DNA of 64,000 bases from NCBI GenBank assembly GCA_030268105.1, contig BSDZ01000078.1, positions 682,001 through 746,000 of the forward strand. Direction: 5' to 3'. Position numbers and translations under genes: made by a program. The notes under the pieces were generated by a model that did not search any database, was not told the DNA's origin, and was given only the letters and a program-made list of their open reading frames with translations. Each line of letters starts with the position of its first letter. Positions within the stretch are counted from its first letter, which is position 1. The stretch is from Volvox africanus. Taxonomy: Eukaryota > Chlorophyta > Chlorophyceae > Chlamydomonadales > Volvocaceae. Below, in pieces: positions 20,549-32,700 of this stretch.

Positions 20549-21372
20549 TGTTGTGCTACGGTTCATTTCCCGTCGACGCGTAGGTCGACACGATCCTATG
20601 AGTCGAAGTGCTTTTGTGATGAACGCATTACATATGAATGAATCTGCATGATATAAATGTATTCGCATACATTTATATATGCATCTGGCATGTTGTCATT
20701 ATCCATCGCGACATCGCACCATGGCAAATCCGCCTAGCATGCATGAATGACCTAATCATTGAAGTGCGCATTATGCTCGTGCTATGAAACGATAAGTAAT
20801 ATTATCTGATATAATATTACTTCATTTAAGCACACGTTGAGAGCGCCGCACTCGTCGCGATACATGCCCTGCAACCGGATATCGTTATCCGGACCCTTGC
20901 ATCATGCGAATGCCGGAAAGGCTTATACGTTGTTATACGTAGACATCGCCTAGACGCAGTAGGGTTGTCACATCTAGGATCGGCCTCCTAATGTGAATCG
21001 TACGGCATTGCGATGCTGCGAGTATAACAGATGCGAGGACGGCTAAGCTAGACAAGACATTCGATACCGGAGAACACTTGTGTGTTCTATATTACTATTT
21101 CTATACACTATTCTACTTAGCCCGAGCTAAGCCTGAACTTCGCTAATCACTGCCGCGTGATGATTGCTTGCTTCCGGCGCTGACGGCGATTTCGTCCATT
21201 GCATCGTTCTGATCCGTAATACTGTAAGTTATATCTCTCTTCGTCTTGAAGTCTTCCGCTGTCTCTGTTTGCTCGCGCTTGCCTTGCTGTACTTGCAAGT
21301 GCTCGCGCATCGTTGTCGAAAGTCTCCAGACGTGCAGATACTTATGAGCAAACGCGAACGAGAGGTACAACA
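20549..21372 (+). repeat. F1 3' LTR of copy B (824 bp)
   Basis: Same length as the 5' LTR and about four differences from it by eye, for example CGCG versus CACG near 20858 and GTAATACTG versus GTAAACCTG near 21218. It is followed directly by the second CTGAC. Confidence 0.95.
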
Positions 21373-24300
21373 CTGACGACATCACAAGAACGGCGCAAGG
21401 CCCTCTTTGCATTCCGCCGCCGCCGCCACCTACCATTACAAAACGTCTGACACTCACACTCCGTGAATGGTGTACGGCAGCTGGTGCCGCCTCCGCCGCT
21501 GTCGTCGCCGTCACTGGCTCTGCCCAGCAGCATGGCGGCAAACAAGATCATTTCACGAAGTCTTCTTTCAGACGTACGGCGCGCGTGGCACAAAATCGAA
21601 ACACAGTGCCGTTCGGCTTTTCACCACAACAGGTTTTTCCAGTGGCCGGCATCGGCGCGGAGTTGAATGGCGGCATCGGCATTGGCGGCGGCGGCAGCGG
21701 CGGCTGCTTTCACAGGCTGCTCAGGTCGCTTCATTGTGGGCGGAACACCTTCTGGCTGGCTGCTACAGCCCTATTGGCGACCCTGCGCCTACTGCTGGTG
21801 GTGCTACTGCCGAAAGGGAACCTGCCGGACCTCCGCATCCCTGCCTCCGGAGCGGGCAGCGGTGCAATGCAGCTTGGCGGAGTAAATGTAGCAACAGCAA
21901 GCGGCGATGCAGCGAGCCATCTGACAGCGTGGACCCGGCGCCGCCCGACCGACACATATCACTACGGTCACGGCGGCGGCTACAAGGGCAGCGGCAGCGG
22001 CGGTGGCGGCGGTCAAAGTCAAGCGGATACCATACCTATTGACAGTAGCATCCAAAGCGCCACGTTGGCGGCGGCGGCGCGGCTAATGAGACCGTCCCGC
22101 GGAGATCCCCGCAGCGACGCATCTCTGTCCCCGCCACCGTTGGTGGCGGCGGCCTTGCCTTCGTCAGGGAGCGCCGCTGGTCAGTTGTGTTATGTGACGA
22201 TGGCAGACTTCCGATCGACACCCGTGCAGCTTTCCGTGGCCCTGGATCTAGCTAGATGGCGGCACCTACCGCTTAACCTACCAACGGTCCAGGTGCCGCC
22301 ACCATCACCACCACCACCACCACCGCCGCCGCTGCCGCTGCCGCCGCTGCCGCCGCCGCCGCCGTCAGATGTGAGCTACAGCTTCGGGATTTCGTACGGC
22401 AAGCCCCGGGTTGGTGCAGAGCTAGCATCAGATGAATCCGGAGAAATCAGCAGCGATGATCTCCGGGACGGAAGCGGAAGCGATGAAGGCGATGGCAACC
22501 ATATTGGCGGCATGTCTGGTGGCGATGGCGGTGGCGGTGGCGGCCGGGAGAGAGATGCTGACGAGGGGACCACCAGGGAGGAGGTGGCGGCCTTTCCAGC
22601 TGGCGAACCCTTGGCCCGATGCCCTCAATGGGGACAGCGGGTGCGGGTCCTTGTGGCGGTGATATCTAAATGCTGTGACTCGGAGGTACGGCAGGCAGCA
22701 AGGGCATTTATATCAACTTTAAGCAAGCCTCTAAATCCCTCCGAAGCAGCGTTATCATTTTGAAACTGATAAAATAATAGACATCCTGACACCGCCGGCT
22801 TGCTTTAAACAGCGCTTTACAGGGAATATTCTGAGCCTTGTAAGGCGTACACCAACTTGGTGCTTGGGTCGGACCGCATTACTCGTTCGACGTGATCCAT
22901 AGTACATCCGTAGTTTGTGACATAGTACATGGATGATTCATGCCGGATCCTAAATCTGGATCTAAACCTGGATCTCGAGTTGAAGTGCCAAGAGTTGAAG
23001 TACCATGCTTGCCTAACATCCCATACATCATACGCATTCCCAACATCCCAAGCCACCTCACATAATTCAACCGCTGTACGGAAATTCCCCTTCACGAACA
23101 TCCCATCGTACGAATAATCCCAACGGCCGTTCTGAAGTCCTCCGCCAAACGTGCGGCCATTCGGGAGTCCTGGGGCGCCTACTTGCGCTCGTACTTGTAC
23201 GACTGCATGGATCTTTTGTTCGTACTGGCGCAGCCGCCGCCGCACCTGGTTCGGCAGGCAGCGTCGGTGCTGCAACATGAGGCGGCGTCGGCGGCAGCAG
23301 CGGCTGTCACAGCAGGTGGTCGTGGCGGTGTGGACGTCAGCGGCGGTGGAGACTTCGTTTTCGTTCCTGGCCTTGTGAGTGATGGATTCATGGTTTCGGA
23401 GAGATTGCAAGCATATGACCATATTATTATTTCTTATATTGTTTTATCTATTTTGTTTGATCCGCGCACGTAGGCCCAAGTGGGTCTGGAGGGGGCTACG
23501 GGCCGTTGGGTGATCACTATCACCGCACACACCATCGCCACGTAATGCCATGCCATTATCTTGCTGTACACCCTTTCCTATGCTAAACAAACATAACTGC
23601 TTCAATAGGAGTTCAATATAATATATATTGGTTCTCAGAACTGAAATTGGAATGTCTGTTGTTTCCTTCTCCCCTCTTGTTGTATGATATATTGTACTAA
23701 AAAACCCCAAAACCCAATAAACCATATTGTTATCGAGTCAAAGTCAGCTGTATTAGATCATCGTAATAGTTACCATCATGATTCGACGCCTCTGAGGCCG
23801 CTCAGCTTCCCAGGAAGCGACTCATCACGACTCGTCGACTATTAACTGTTGCACCCACCATCACGCGCCGACTGTCAACTATTCCACCCACAATCACGCG
23901 CCGGCTGTTAACTATTGCACCCACCATCACGCCGCCCACTTTCCTCCTTTTTACATCCTCATGCCCAATTCAGGATACCTATCTCAATCTCCCGAGCAAG
24001 TCACTGCGAATGCTACAGTTGGCACTCAGCAGGTACGAAATGTACGATACGATGCTCGTATGCTCGTACATATAGTCTAGGGGTGGATATTCCGTGATAA
24101 ATACGTAATCTTTATAAACCCTAGGAAAAGCAGCTGTAAGGCAGAAACCATGAACGTTGAAGAGCGGATGGAGGGGCGTGCATAAGGCCTATACGGAAAC
24201 GCGTGAAGTGCGCCATCCCGCCGCGTGTCCCAGTCCCTTTTTGCAGCAGCTGTAGCAGTCCTGATTTGCCCCCATCTCCCCCCCTCGACCCAACCTCCCA

Positions 24301-27300
24301 ACGCCCCTACTTCCCCCCGGGAAGGGCAATGCGCTAGGGTCCACCATTATTACCAAGTTAAGCCCCCGTCCAGTTGGCGGGATCAATCCATATCCCCTGA
24401 AATTAGATGTAGCAGTTGCAGCAGTCGCAGTCGCAGTTGCAGCAATAAGGGTTGAAATCCCGACAAAGATACATTATCACCCGGCTGTTCCTAGTTTCCT
24501 TATTTTCCCCTGCCTCCTCCGCCGTACACGCAGTCCCCTGCAGTACACTCACATTGTGAAGTGCGATGACGACGTGTTCATGCGGCCTCAACGTCTGCTG
24601 TACGATGTCGTACTAAAACCACCAACGGAATGGCTGAGCGATTACGGCAGGGCTTCAGTCGAGCTCGCCAAGACCGCTGGTGACGGGGGGGGGTAGCATG
24701 GGGGATGAACAAGACCTTCCTGACAGTGGCAGCAGCAGCACTGGCGGCAGTAGCAGTAGCAGTAGCAGTAGCATTGACACTGGTGGCAACAGCGCAAGCA
24801 GGCCTAACGGGAAAGCAGGACCCAGCAAGGGCCTCGGAGAGGAGCAGGACGGAAGGGCTGCAGGGGCCGCTATTGCGTCGTACATGGGAAGGGGCTCTGT
24901 GAAGGAAGGTTCTTCTGGGCTCTTCTGCGGGGGGACCTCCGGGTGGTTCTCCCATGCAGAGGGTGGCTTTCGACCCATTCGGGACACCACCTCCAAGTGA
25001 GCTGGGGAAGGGGAAAGGGAGGAAGGGGGGGGGCGGAAGGGGGCCGGGGGGCGGGAAAGAGTGGGAGGGCAGGGAAGAAGAATCACGGTCCAGTTGACAT
25101 CCATTCCTCCATCCGACCACTTGTCCATCATGCATAGGTGGCGGCAGAGCCATGACGTGAACACGGCTGGGACCACGGAATGGCGTCTGAGATATAAGAA
25201 GATGTCGCACAGTGTATTAATGTGCCATATCGGCATTTGTTAATAATTTGTAAAAATGTCTTACGTACATGTAAAAGTGCGTGCACAGCGTTCCTTTCAC
25301 ACAGCAACCAAAAAATCAAATACGATATGTGTGTATATCACCTTGCCTCGGCATGCACTGCACCATGTACTGCAACGGCGGTTGGTCCGTACCTCCCTCA
25401 CCCTTTACCTGTCGTACTTGTCGTACCAAGGTGGTACCTTTCCCCTGCTGAGCTGTCTGACGAGGAGGCACCCTTGGGAGTGCCGTACCCGGTCGGTTGG
25501 ATGTACGTCCTGTCACGTGACGTGGCACACCGCGCACTGGGTGAGTTGTGATTTCTAAAGTTTTATTAGGGCTTACTGGGATTGTAGCAACGAGTTCTAG
25601 CAAATAGGGTTGTGTTGCCCCCGACAAGCTCTTCTGGGGTATTTTGGGGAAGACGCAGATGCTGTTGGGGCTTTCTTCGAAAAAGGAAGGGAAATTTCTG
25701 CGTGCAGCCCAAAAACGTGATAAGAAATGGTAAATGATTAGTATAGCTTTAACGGCTGGTGAACGTGCTGGCCACTTGGTTCTGTACAGTTAATAAGGTT
25801 GGGAGATGTGCAGCACTGCTGGGGGCCACGGTCTGGAGGTCTGGAGGTTGGGAGATTGGGAGGTTGGGAGGTTGGGAGGTTGGGAGGTTGGGAGGTTGGG
25901 AGGTTGGGAGGTTGGGAGGTTGAGAGGTCTGGAGGTTTGGAGGTTGGGAGGTTTGGAGGTTGAGAGGTCTGGAGGTTTGGAGGTTTGGAGGTTGGGAGGT
26001 TTGGAGGTTTGGAGGCTTGGAGGTTGGGAGGTTGAGAGGTCTGGAGGTTTGGAGGTTGGGACTGATTTCGGATAACCCCCGTGTGCCCTCTTCCTCCACG
26101 CCCTTACCCCGTCATCATTATCACGGGCCCCTAACGATGATCACAATCATAATGTTTCTATTGTACGACAACCTCTGCACGGCACAGCCAAGGCGGTTCA
26201 TTACAGCCAGCAGCTCTCCTCGGCGCCCCCTTGGTGGGGCAGGCTTCCCTGGGAGGACGTGATGCTGGGAGCGCTGCTGTGGGTGGGTGCTGCGCTCAAA
26301 AGGGCATCCATAGGACTGAGAGAATTGATTCCATTACCATTCAACCCAACGGAGTTCGGGTTTTGGCGGGTTTCTAAAGTATCGTTTCAATAATGATTCA
26401 ATTGGGCGTTCAGTCCTGAAAGTGGGCGATAATATTCAAGATCACGACGACATCACAGATCCCGATTGTTACAAAATCAGTTGACGGGTACCACCTGAAA
26501 CGGTTTCCGTACGGCTGAAAGGGGGTTGCTGCAAACGTCTACAAACGTCCGATCTGAAAGGAGGAAACACCTGAGCAAGTCCATTCCACTTTGTTGTTGT
26601 TAAAGGCAACTCCGTGCTGAACCTCTTGTATAGACAGACAGACAGACAGACAGACAGATAGACCAGACAGATAGATACATAGATAGATACATAGATACAT
26701 TAGAGGTGCATCATCAATATATATGTTAACAATATTTAATTTAACAAAGTATACATTATATACACATTCTGCATTTTTGGATTAACTAACACCCACCTCA
26801 CACACAGACACAGAGACACACGCACACACGCAGAGACAAAACACAGACAAACATCCTCATATTCGCCATATTCGCCATATTCGACATATTCTCCTTCCCT
26901 TCCCTCACCTTTGGGGCGTGTACAGGGCGAGGTGCCGCTCCGAAACCACCCCGGCTTTAAACACCCCTTTATGAGCTGTGGCGATGATACTGTGGTGAGG
27001 TGGGATGGGAGGGAGCATGAGGGGGAGGAGGAAAGAGCGGAAGTTGAAGTCTCCGCCTGAGTCTTCACTTCTCCCGGGTCTTCCCTATCGCATTGCTTAT
27101 CAGATTCGCGTCTCCCCTGCCCCTGCTCCATTCCCCCTGCTCCCTGCTCCATTCCCCCTGCCCCTGCTCCATTCCCCCTGCCCCCTGCTCCATGCCCCCT
27201 GCCCCTGCTCCATGCCCCCTGCGCCCTGCTCCATTCCCCCTGCACCCTGCTTCATGCCCCCTGCCCCCTGCTCCATTCCCCCTGCCCCTGCTCCATTCCC

Positions 27301-27571
27301 CCTGCCCCTGCTCCATTCCCCCTGCCCCCTGCTTCATGCCCCCTGCCCCCTGCTTCATGCCCTCTGCCCCTGCTCCATGCCCCCTGCCCCCTGCTTCATG
27401 CCCCCTGTCCCCTGCTTCATGCCCCATGCCCCATGCCCCATGCTTCCTGCTCCCTGCCCCCTGCCCCTGACCTGGAACAGGCAAAACACCTCGACAATCT
27501 GGCCTGCAGATTGGACCGGGAAGTGGCCCAGCCCAGGGGGCCCCGTGGACTGCACCCGGGGAGCGTTCCAG
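21373..27571 (+). CDS. GT31 family glycosyltransferase (beta-1,3-galactosyltransferase-like), 3' part
   Basis: Catalytic part of a type II Golgi-type glycosyltransferase that adds a sugar (probably galactose) from a nucleotide sugar to glycans. By eye the exons are 21378-22658 (continuing exon 2), 23138-23374, 23974-24032, 24534-24996, 25431-25540, 26188-26282, 26926-26994 and perhaps 27481-27571. All have GT-AG borders and fitting phases. A membrane segment (FWLAATALLATLRLLLVVLL) lies near 21750-21810, followed by a low-complexity stem. GT31 landmarks in order: RVRVLVA, KRAAIRESWG, LLFVLAQ, DTYLNLPSKSLRML, the metal-binding KCDDDVFMRP, FRPIRDTTSKWYLS, YPVGWMYVLSRDV and PWEDVMLGALL. An exon is probably unrecognised between 23375 and 23973, and the 3' end is uncertain. 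In volvocine algae, work on extracellular-matrix glycoproteins would be a reasonable guess. Element B interrupts the gene, so this allele is probably null. Confidence 0.9.
23835..23932. repeat. Three copies of a roughly 35-bp repeat in the GT31 gene
   Basis: The unit is like CGACTATTAACTGTTGCACC followed by CACCATCACGCG, with small changes. The frame is open across it from an AG at about 23814. It could be an intron repeat or part of the unassigned exon. Confidence 0.6.
24685..24693 (+). other. Nine-G run that breaks the GT31 frame
   Basis: The exon with DDDVF (before the run) and the part with FRPIRDTTSK (after it) are in frames one base apart. Eight G would join them. Either a real frameshift or a homopolymer length error. 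Confidence 0.65.
25840..26062. repeat. GAGGTTGGGA minisatellite in a GT31 intron
   Basis: About 22 tandem 10-bp units of GGAGGTTGGG, with variants GGAGGTTTGG and AGAGGTCTGG, lying in intron 25541-26187. Long open frames across it are only a by-product of the repeat. Confidence 0.92.
26632..26700. repeat. (CAGA)n/(GATA)n microsatellite
   Basis: CAGA units grade into GATACATA units, in the GT31 intron 26283-26925. Confidence 0.9.
27114..27470. repeat. CCCCTGCTCCATTC minisatellite in a GT31 intron
   Basis: Many units of CCCCCTGCCCCTGCTCCATT, with TTCATG variants, in intron 26995-27480. It ends just before a possible exon. Confidence 0.92.
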
Positions 27572-29175
27572 GTGGGTCAGGGGGTCAGTTCGGGAACTAA
27601 CGGAGGGAAGGGAAAAAACAGATGGGGGCAAGACACACACGTGTCACGATTTAAAACGTACCAAATCTTTGAGCTCGTACCCTTAGAAAACCGCAAACCC
27701 CAATGTTTGCACCGCCATATTCCGCCGCGCTCTTCTGGCCCCTCTGGCTCCGGTGGGCCTTATCAAAATCAGGCTGATAACTTCACGGATTGGCGGCGCT
27801 GGCGAAACGAGCAACCCGACGTCGCCATCACGGGACGAATTTGAGGCGCATTCCCTGAGGGGTATGTCTGTGTGTGTATGTGTATATGTGTGTATGTGCG
27901 TGTGTAGGTCTGTGTGTGTGTAGGTCTTTGTGTGTGCGTGTGCGTGTGTGCGTGTGAATGTGTGTGTATGTGTGCGCGCACGCGTGCGGATGTATGTATA
28001 TGCGGGGATTTGTTATTATAGGGCTAGGGTTTAGACACTCGTACAAATAGGCACCCAGCACACATCGTACGCATGCCCGGGCGGAAATTTGAGAGGCTCT
28101 CTGTGCTCTGTGGAAAGTCGATCTGGGCACCTGTGTTTTTCAAACCGGCTGATTGGTCTTTATCTGGTTTTGGCGCGTTATGGTCAAGTTTGTTGATTTT
28201 ATGGACTAGCTTAACGGTTTCCGAACTCAGGTGCTGGCGGCCGTTTTGAAAGATTATTACTTGGGATGAGTCTTGCCGTATACATATATAATTTCCCATT
28301 TCAGTGCCGTAACGTACACACGCAACACGGCACGAGTCGCCCAGTGGGAAAGGCGCACGGAAAATTCACGCCGTGACACAGCGTGACCAAGAAGCGCATC
28401 ATGCACAGCGTGTCATGTCATGGACTATATGCGACTCCATCCATTTGTTCAGGTTCTTGCATCACTTTGCATCATCCAAGCCCAAGCATGGCAAACTGTG
28501 AATTTCGCGCGGTCCACGGAAGCAAGCATGTGCATTCCTTCCTGCGTCAAACCGCTGTTGTAGCCTTTCAACTCCCAGTGGTTGACATTTAAGACGCCAG
28601 GTTCCGTCTGTTTCCTATTTGTTTCCTGCAATGTCTTGATAGTGGATCGTTTTTAAAAAGCTGTGAAGAGTTCATTAGGTAAAACCAAATGACTAGCAAG
28701 CAGCTGAGCACTGATAAAATGCTAGTCAGTCGATAAATGATTGATTTATCGTCGTTAGGTTCTTGGTACTTTGGAGTATGTTTGGGACATGGGAGCGGTG
28801 TGCAGTGCACTAGTAGGCTACTTATGTGGTCATTTCCAGTGGCATGTCGTGCTGGGGGGAATTCCTAAAATTCAAAATTACAGTTTAGTATCCGACTTTG
28901 GTTATTCACAATTGTTGGCGAATGAGGATTGGTCACATGAGCAGCCTCTAACAGCCACACAAATGTCTTCGATTTATATTCCATAACTCCATGCCCGCAC
29001 GTTTGGATAATGCAGTACCGCAAATCTCTTTGCTTTATATTACTCATCTGCTGGAACATGTTCCGACAGCCAGGAAGCGAATTTGAAGGTTTGCGCCGAA
29101 GAGGTACTGTATGTATATATGTGTTATATATATATATATATGTTATATATATTATGTATATATATATATATATAA
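27572..29175. other. Intergenic region 3' of the GT31 gene
   Basis: Contains a TGTG-rich microsatellite (27862-28000) and a TA microsatellite (about 29112-29174). Between these I see no domain that I recognise on either strand. A short terminal GT31 exon could lie near 28306, after TTTCCCATTTCAG. Confidence 0.45.
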
Positions 29176-29722
29176 GAATTAGTTTGACTTAAGTACGCGG
29201 GTACTTAATCCAAAGTAGCGTCGAGCCGACTTTGGTCTCTAGGCGGCCGTCCTCGCACCTATCACGTTCACAATACCGATGTGCAGTACATGTCTCACTG
29301 GATTCCGATCTCAAGTGTGAGTACTATTATAGCAATGTTCTGAATATCGCGTAATCCGTGATAGTAATGGATGCAACGTATGCAATATGCGAAGGTTCGA
29401 ATATCAATATTCGGTTGCTGACCCAACCATCGTAATCATTGCGTTCCCACATACGCGTATGGCTTATGACACGGATGAGGTAATGATATTTCAAATATTA
29501 TTACGTGATGTATTATGCCAATAGTGAGTTCGCGCATAGATATCAGCCTCGAGTCAAACATGTTGACCGACAGCGTCATATCGTGAATGATAATGCGGTG
29601 TGCTACATTAGCTAGATATACTCGAATATATCATGCTAATATATGCTTATATCACGCTCCATAGTGCTCGGATGGGTTGCAGCCTACTTAGGCATAAACG
29701 GTGATCGAACCGGCGTACAACA
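29176..29722 (-). repeat. F2 LTR fragment, inverted
   Basis: Reverse complement of the F2 LTR from its middle to its 5' end; the + strand ends GGCGTACAACA. It is cut on the left at a TA microsatellite. On the right it abuts F2 pol in the opposite orientation, the same head-on arrangement as at 45739/45740. Confidence 0.85.
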
Positions 29723-32700
29723 TTGGGCACTGTATTAATTGATGGTGTGGACATGGCGGGATCCCCAGTTCCGTTGCCGGGGTTGCCCTATGCCTTTGAT
29801 GTCTGGTATGAAGCTCCTGTGGCGGGTTTTGTTAATTTCCAGCCCGCCCTGGGATCACTTTTGTTATCTGTGGAGTCGACTCCGACAGGTTATTGTGTTC
29901 CCGTTATTGAAGTCAGCCTTGCTGGTCGAATGATGAAGGCCCTTGTGGATACCCGTGCCAGTGACGACTTCATCTCTGCGGCAGAGGTGAACATGTTGTC
30001 GACCCCACAGTCGTCTGATTGTTCACAGGTTACCCTCGTTGATGAGGGTAAGCATCCCATTGTGGGCAGAATCACCCTAAGCCTAACAATAGGCCCTCTG
30101 CGTGTTAGGGCCCAATGAGTGCAACAAGGTCTCTCGGAGACAGCACTATATGGATATTGGGTGCCGCGACATTACGACAGTACCGCGCGCGCATCGATAT
30201 GGAGTCCAGAACAATTGGCCATTGTGCAAAAGGGAACCTATCGCCTAAGGTACCTTGTCTGTCGTATCAAGATGTCACACCAGAGGAGGGCGGAACTGTT
30301 GCGGAGGATGCTGGTGGTGGGTGCTGAACCTGGGAAAACCACTGATTTCGGAGAAGTCGGCATGGGAGACTGGATGAGGGTGCCCCGAAACACCGGGGAA
30401 GGTAGGGACTGCCAGGTTAGTGGCCACAGGTGATGTTCCCCCCTATCCTACACACAACAATTGCTGAGGCAACGGACCAGCATTGACACTGAAACGTTTT
30501 CTGACGAAGATACACGGTATACGTGCCGATTCAAATTAATCATTAACATATCTCGCAATATCTGTATGATGGAACCCTCTGTTTCTTTTGGGTAGCTAGT
30601 CTGATGCCTTAATACCGGTTGTGTCCCTTGCGATGAACTTATTACTGTTTGGTCGCTTGGAACCTTAAGGATAATGTAGAGGCAGACCCCAGCTGAATAC
30701 TTTTCATTTCTTTTGAAGTCGACTTTGTTGGTCGAATACTCGAAACACTCATATGTTACAGGTGTCATGGACGACTTTATCTTGGTTAAGGGATAAGTAT
30801 GATGGGGTCGACCCCGTAGACGTCTGATTGTTCAGGTTATCCCCAAATAAGGGGGTAAGCATCCCATCGTGGGCAGAGTCACCTTTAGTCTATCGATAGA
30901 CCCTCTGTGTGTTAGGACCCAATAAGTGCTGCAAGGTCCTTTGGAGATCGCACTATATGGATATTGGGTGCCGTGACATGACGACAGTACCGTGCGCGCA
31001 TTGATATGGAGTCCACTACAATTGGCCTTTGCGCGAAAGGGAACCTATCGCCTAAGGTACCTTGTCTGTCGTATCAAGATGTCACACCAGAGGAGGGCGG
31101 AACTGTTGCGGAGCCTATGGTTAACTTCGTTCTAGCGGCGTTTGTCCGCCGAAATAAAGAACCCAAGCTTGAAGGGTGCAAAACAGAGATATCAAATGAT
31201 AAGGGAAGGCACCCATGAATTGCTTGTGAGGCCTTGGGTGCAACCGAATGCTACCGCCATGCAGTCTCTTGTGAAGGATTCTGAGGTCGAAGCCCCCACT
31301 CTGCCAAACTATACTGATGCATTTGTCATCCCGGGGCTCCCACCTATGTTACCTGCTGACCACACGATCCCTCTTATGCCCGAGCACAATCCGTTTCACG
31401 ACCTATGTACAGGTTAAGCCCGTTGAAGTTGGATGAAGTGAAGCGGCAAGTGAGGGATCTGCTCGCAAAGGGTATGATTTGGCCCAGCACATCGCATTCC
31501 GTATTCTGCACCGATATTGTTCGTCGGTAAGAAAGATGGGACCTTGCGCATGTGCATTGATTATCGGGGCTTGAATGCGACTACAATTAAAAATCGCTAC
31601 CCTTTGCCGCGCGTTGATGACCTGCTCAATAAGTTGAAAGGCTCAGCTTATTTTTTCCTCGATTGATTTACAACAGGGGTATAATCAGATGCGCATTGCT
31701 GCTTCTGATATTTCAAAAACCGCTTTCCAGACCCCCTTTGGTCACTTTGAGTACACGGTCTTGTTGTTTGGACTTACTAATGCGCCCGCCACATTTCAAG
31801 TAGTGATGGACCGCATGTTCAGACCGTATATCGACAGGTTCATCGTTCGTTATTTGGATGATATTTTAATATACTCCAAAACGCGCGAGGAGCACCTGAA
31901 GCATCTCCAGCTCGTGCTTGAGGTGATGAAGCGGGAGCAATTCTTTGGTGAACACGCCAAATGCTCTTGGGCGCAGCCTCAGGAAGGACGACCGATCACC
32001 TTCACGAGTAAGAAATTCTTGGGTGCAGAGACCCGATACACTACTGGAGAGCAGGAGCTGTTGGCAGTTCTATATGCTCTAAAGGAATGGCGTTGTTATC
32101 TTGAAGGCCGCCCTTTCACACTGAAGACCGATCACAAACCGCTGACATTTTTACAAAGTGTCCCCACACTCAATCGACGACAAGCCAGGTGGATGGAATA
32201 TCTATCTCGTTTCGACTGTACATGGGAATACATTGCCAGCAAAATAAATATCGCTAACGCCCTCAGTCGACACCCGTTGTTACACGCTGCAATTTTAGCA
32301 GCGCCAATCACACGTTCACGCAGCCAGGAGCTGCTGATAGCGTCGGACCTTGCGCAGCGACTCAATGTGGCGTATGAAGTAGATCCATGGTTTGCTACTC
32401 CAAGTAATGTGGAGCATCTACGCAAGCGAAACGATCTTTGGTTGGGGACAGATGGCTCGACAACACAAATTTTCGTGCCGAACGATGACGCTTTGTGCCA
32501 CGATATTCTTGCCCGGTTCCACGAGGACCCATTAGCAGGACATCCTGGAAGCACGTGATTGGCAGAGCTAGTGCGACGCTCGTTCTGGTGGCCGCGCATG
32601 GTGAAGGATGCAGAAAACTTCGTGCAAAGGTGCAATTTATGTCAGCACAACAAAGCACTATCCGGTAAGGGCCAGGGTTTATTACAACCTTTACCTATAC

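Larger units (their letters stand above)
13900..21372 (+). mobile_element. Full-length F1 Ty3/gypsy chromovirus (copy B)
   Basis: A complete 7,473-bp element: 824-bp LTRs, primer-binding site, leader ORF0, gag, an in-frame UAG, pol and polypurine tract, bounded by a CTGAC duplication. The two LTRs differ at about four positions by my count, so insertion is fairly recent. Pol is a 1,322-codon open frame. Gag has a 2-base expansion of a C run near 15326-15331 relative to the copy at 57866-59101, which breaks its frame. This copy may therefore depend on gag from elsewhere. It lies inside a coding exon of the GT31 gene. Confidence 0.97.

Noticed and set aside
13900..21372. CRISPR-like interpretation of the repeated stem-loops in LTRs
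   Set aside because: They are single copies per LTR and not spaced arrays; the sequence is eukaryotic.
25749..26099. Long repetitive ORFs on both strands (Gly-Leu-Glu-Val-Trp type and Leu-Pro-Asn type)
   Set aside because: They are by-products of the 10-bp minisatellite inside a GT31 intron; flanking exons splice across it.
27005..27844. Pro/Cys/Ser-rich ORFs of up to 279 codons on both strands
   Set aside because: They come from the CCCCTGCTCCATTC array; all three frames are open because the repeat lacks stops.
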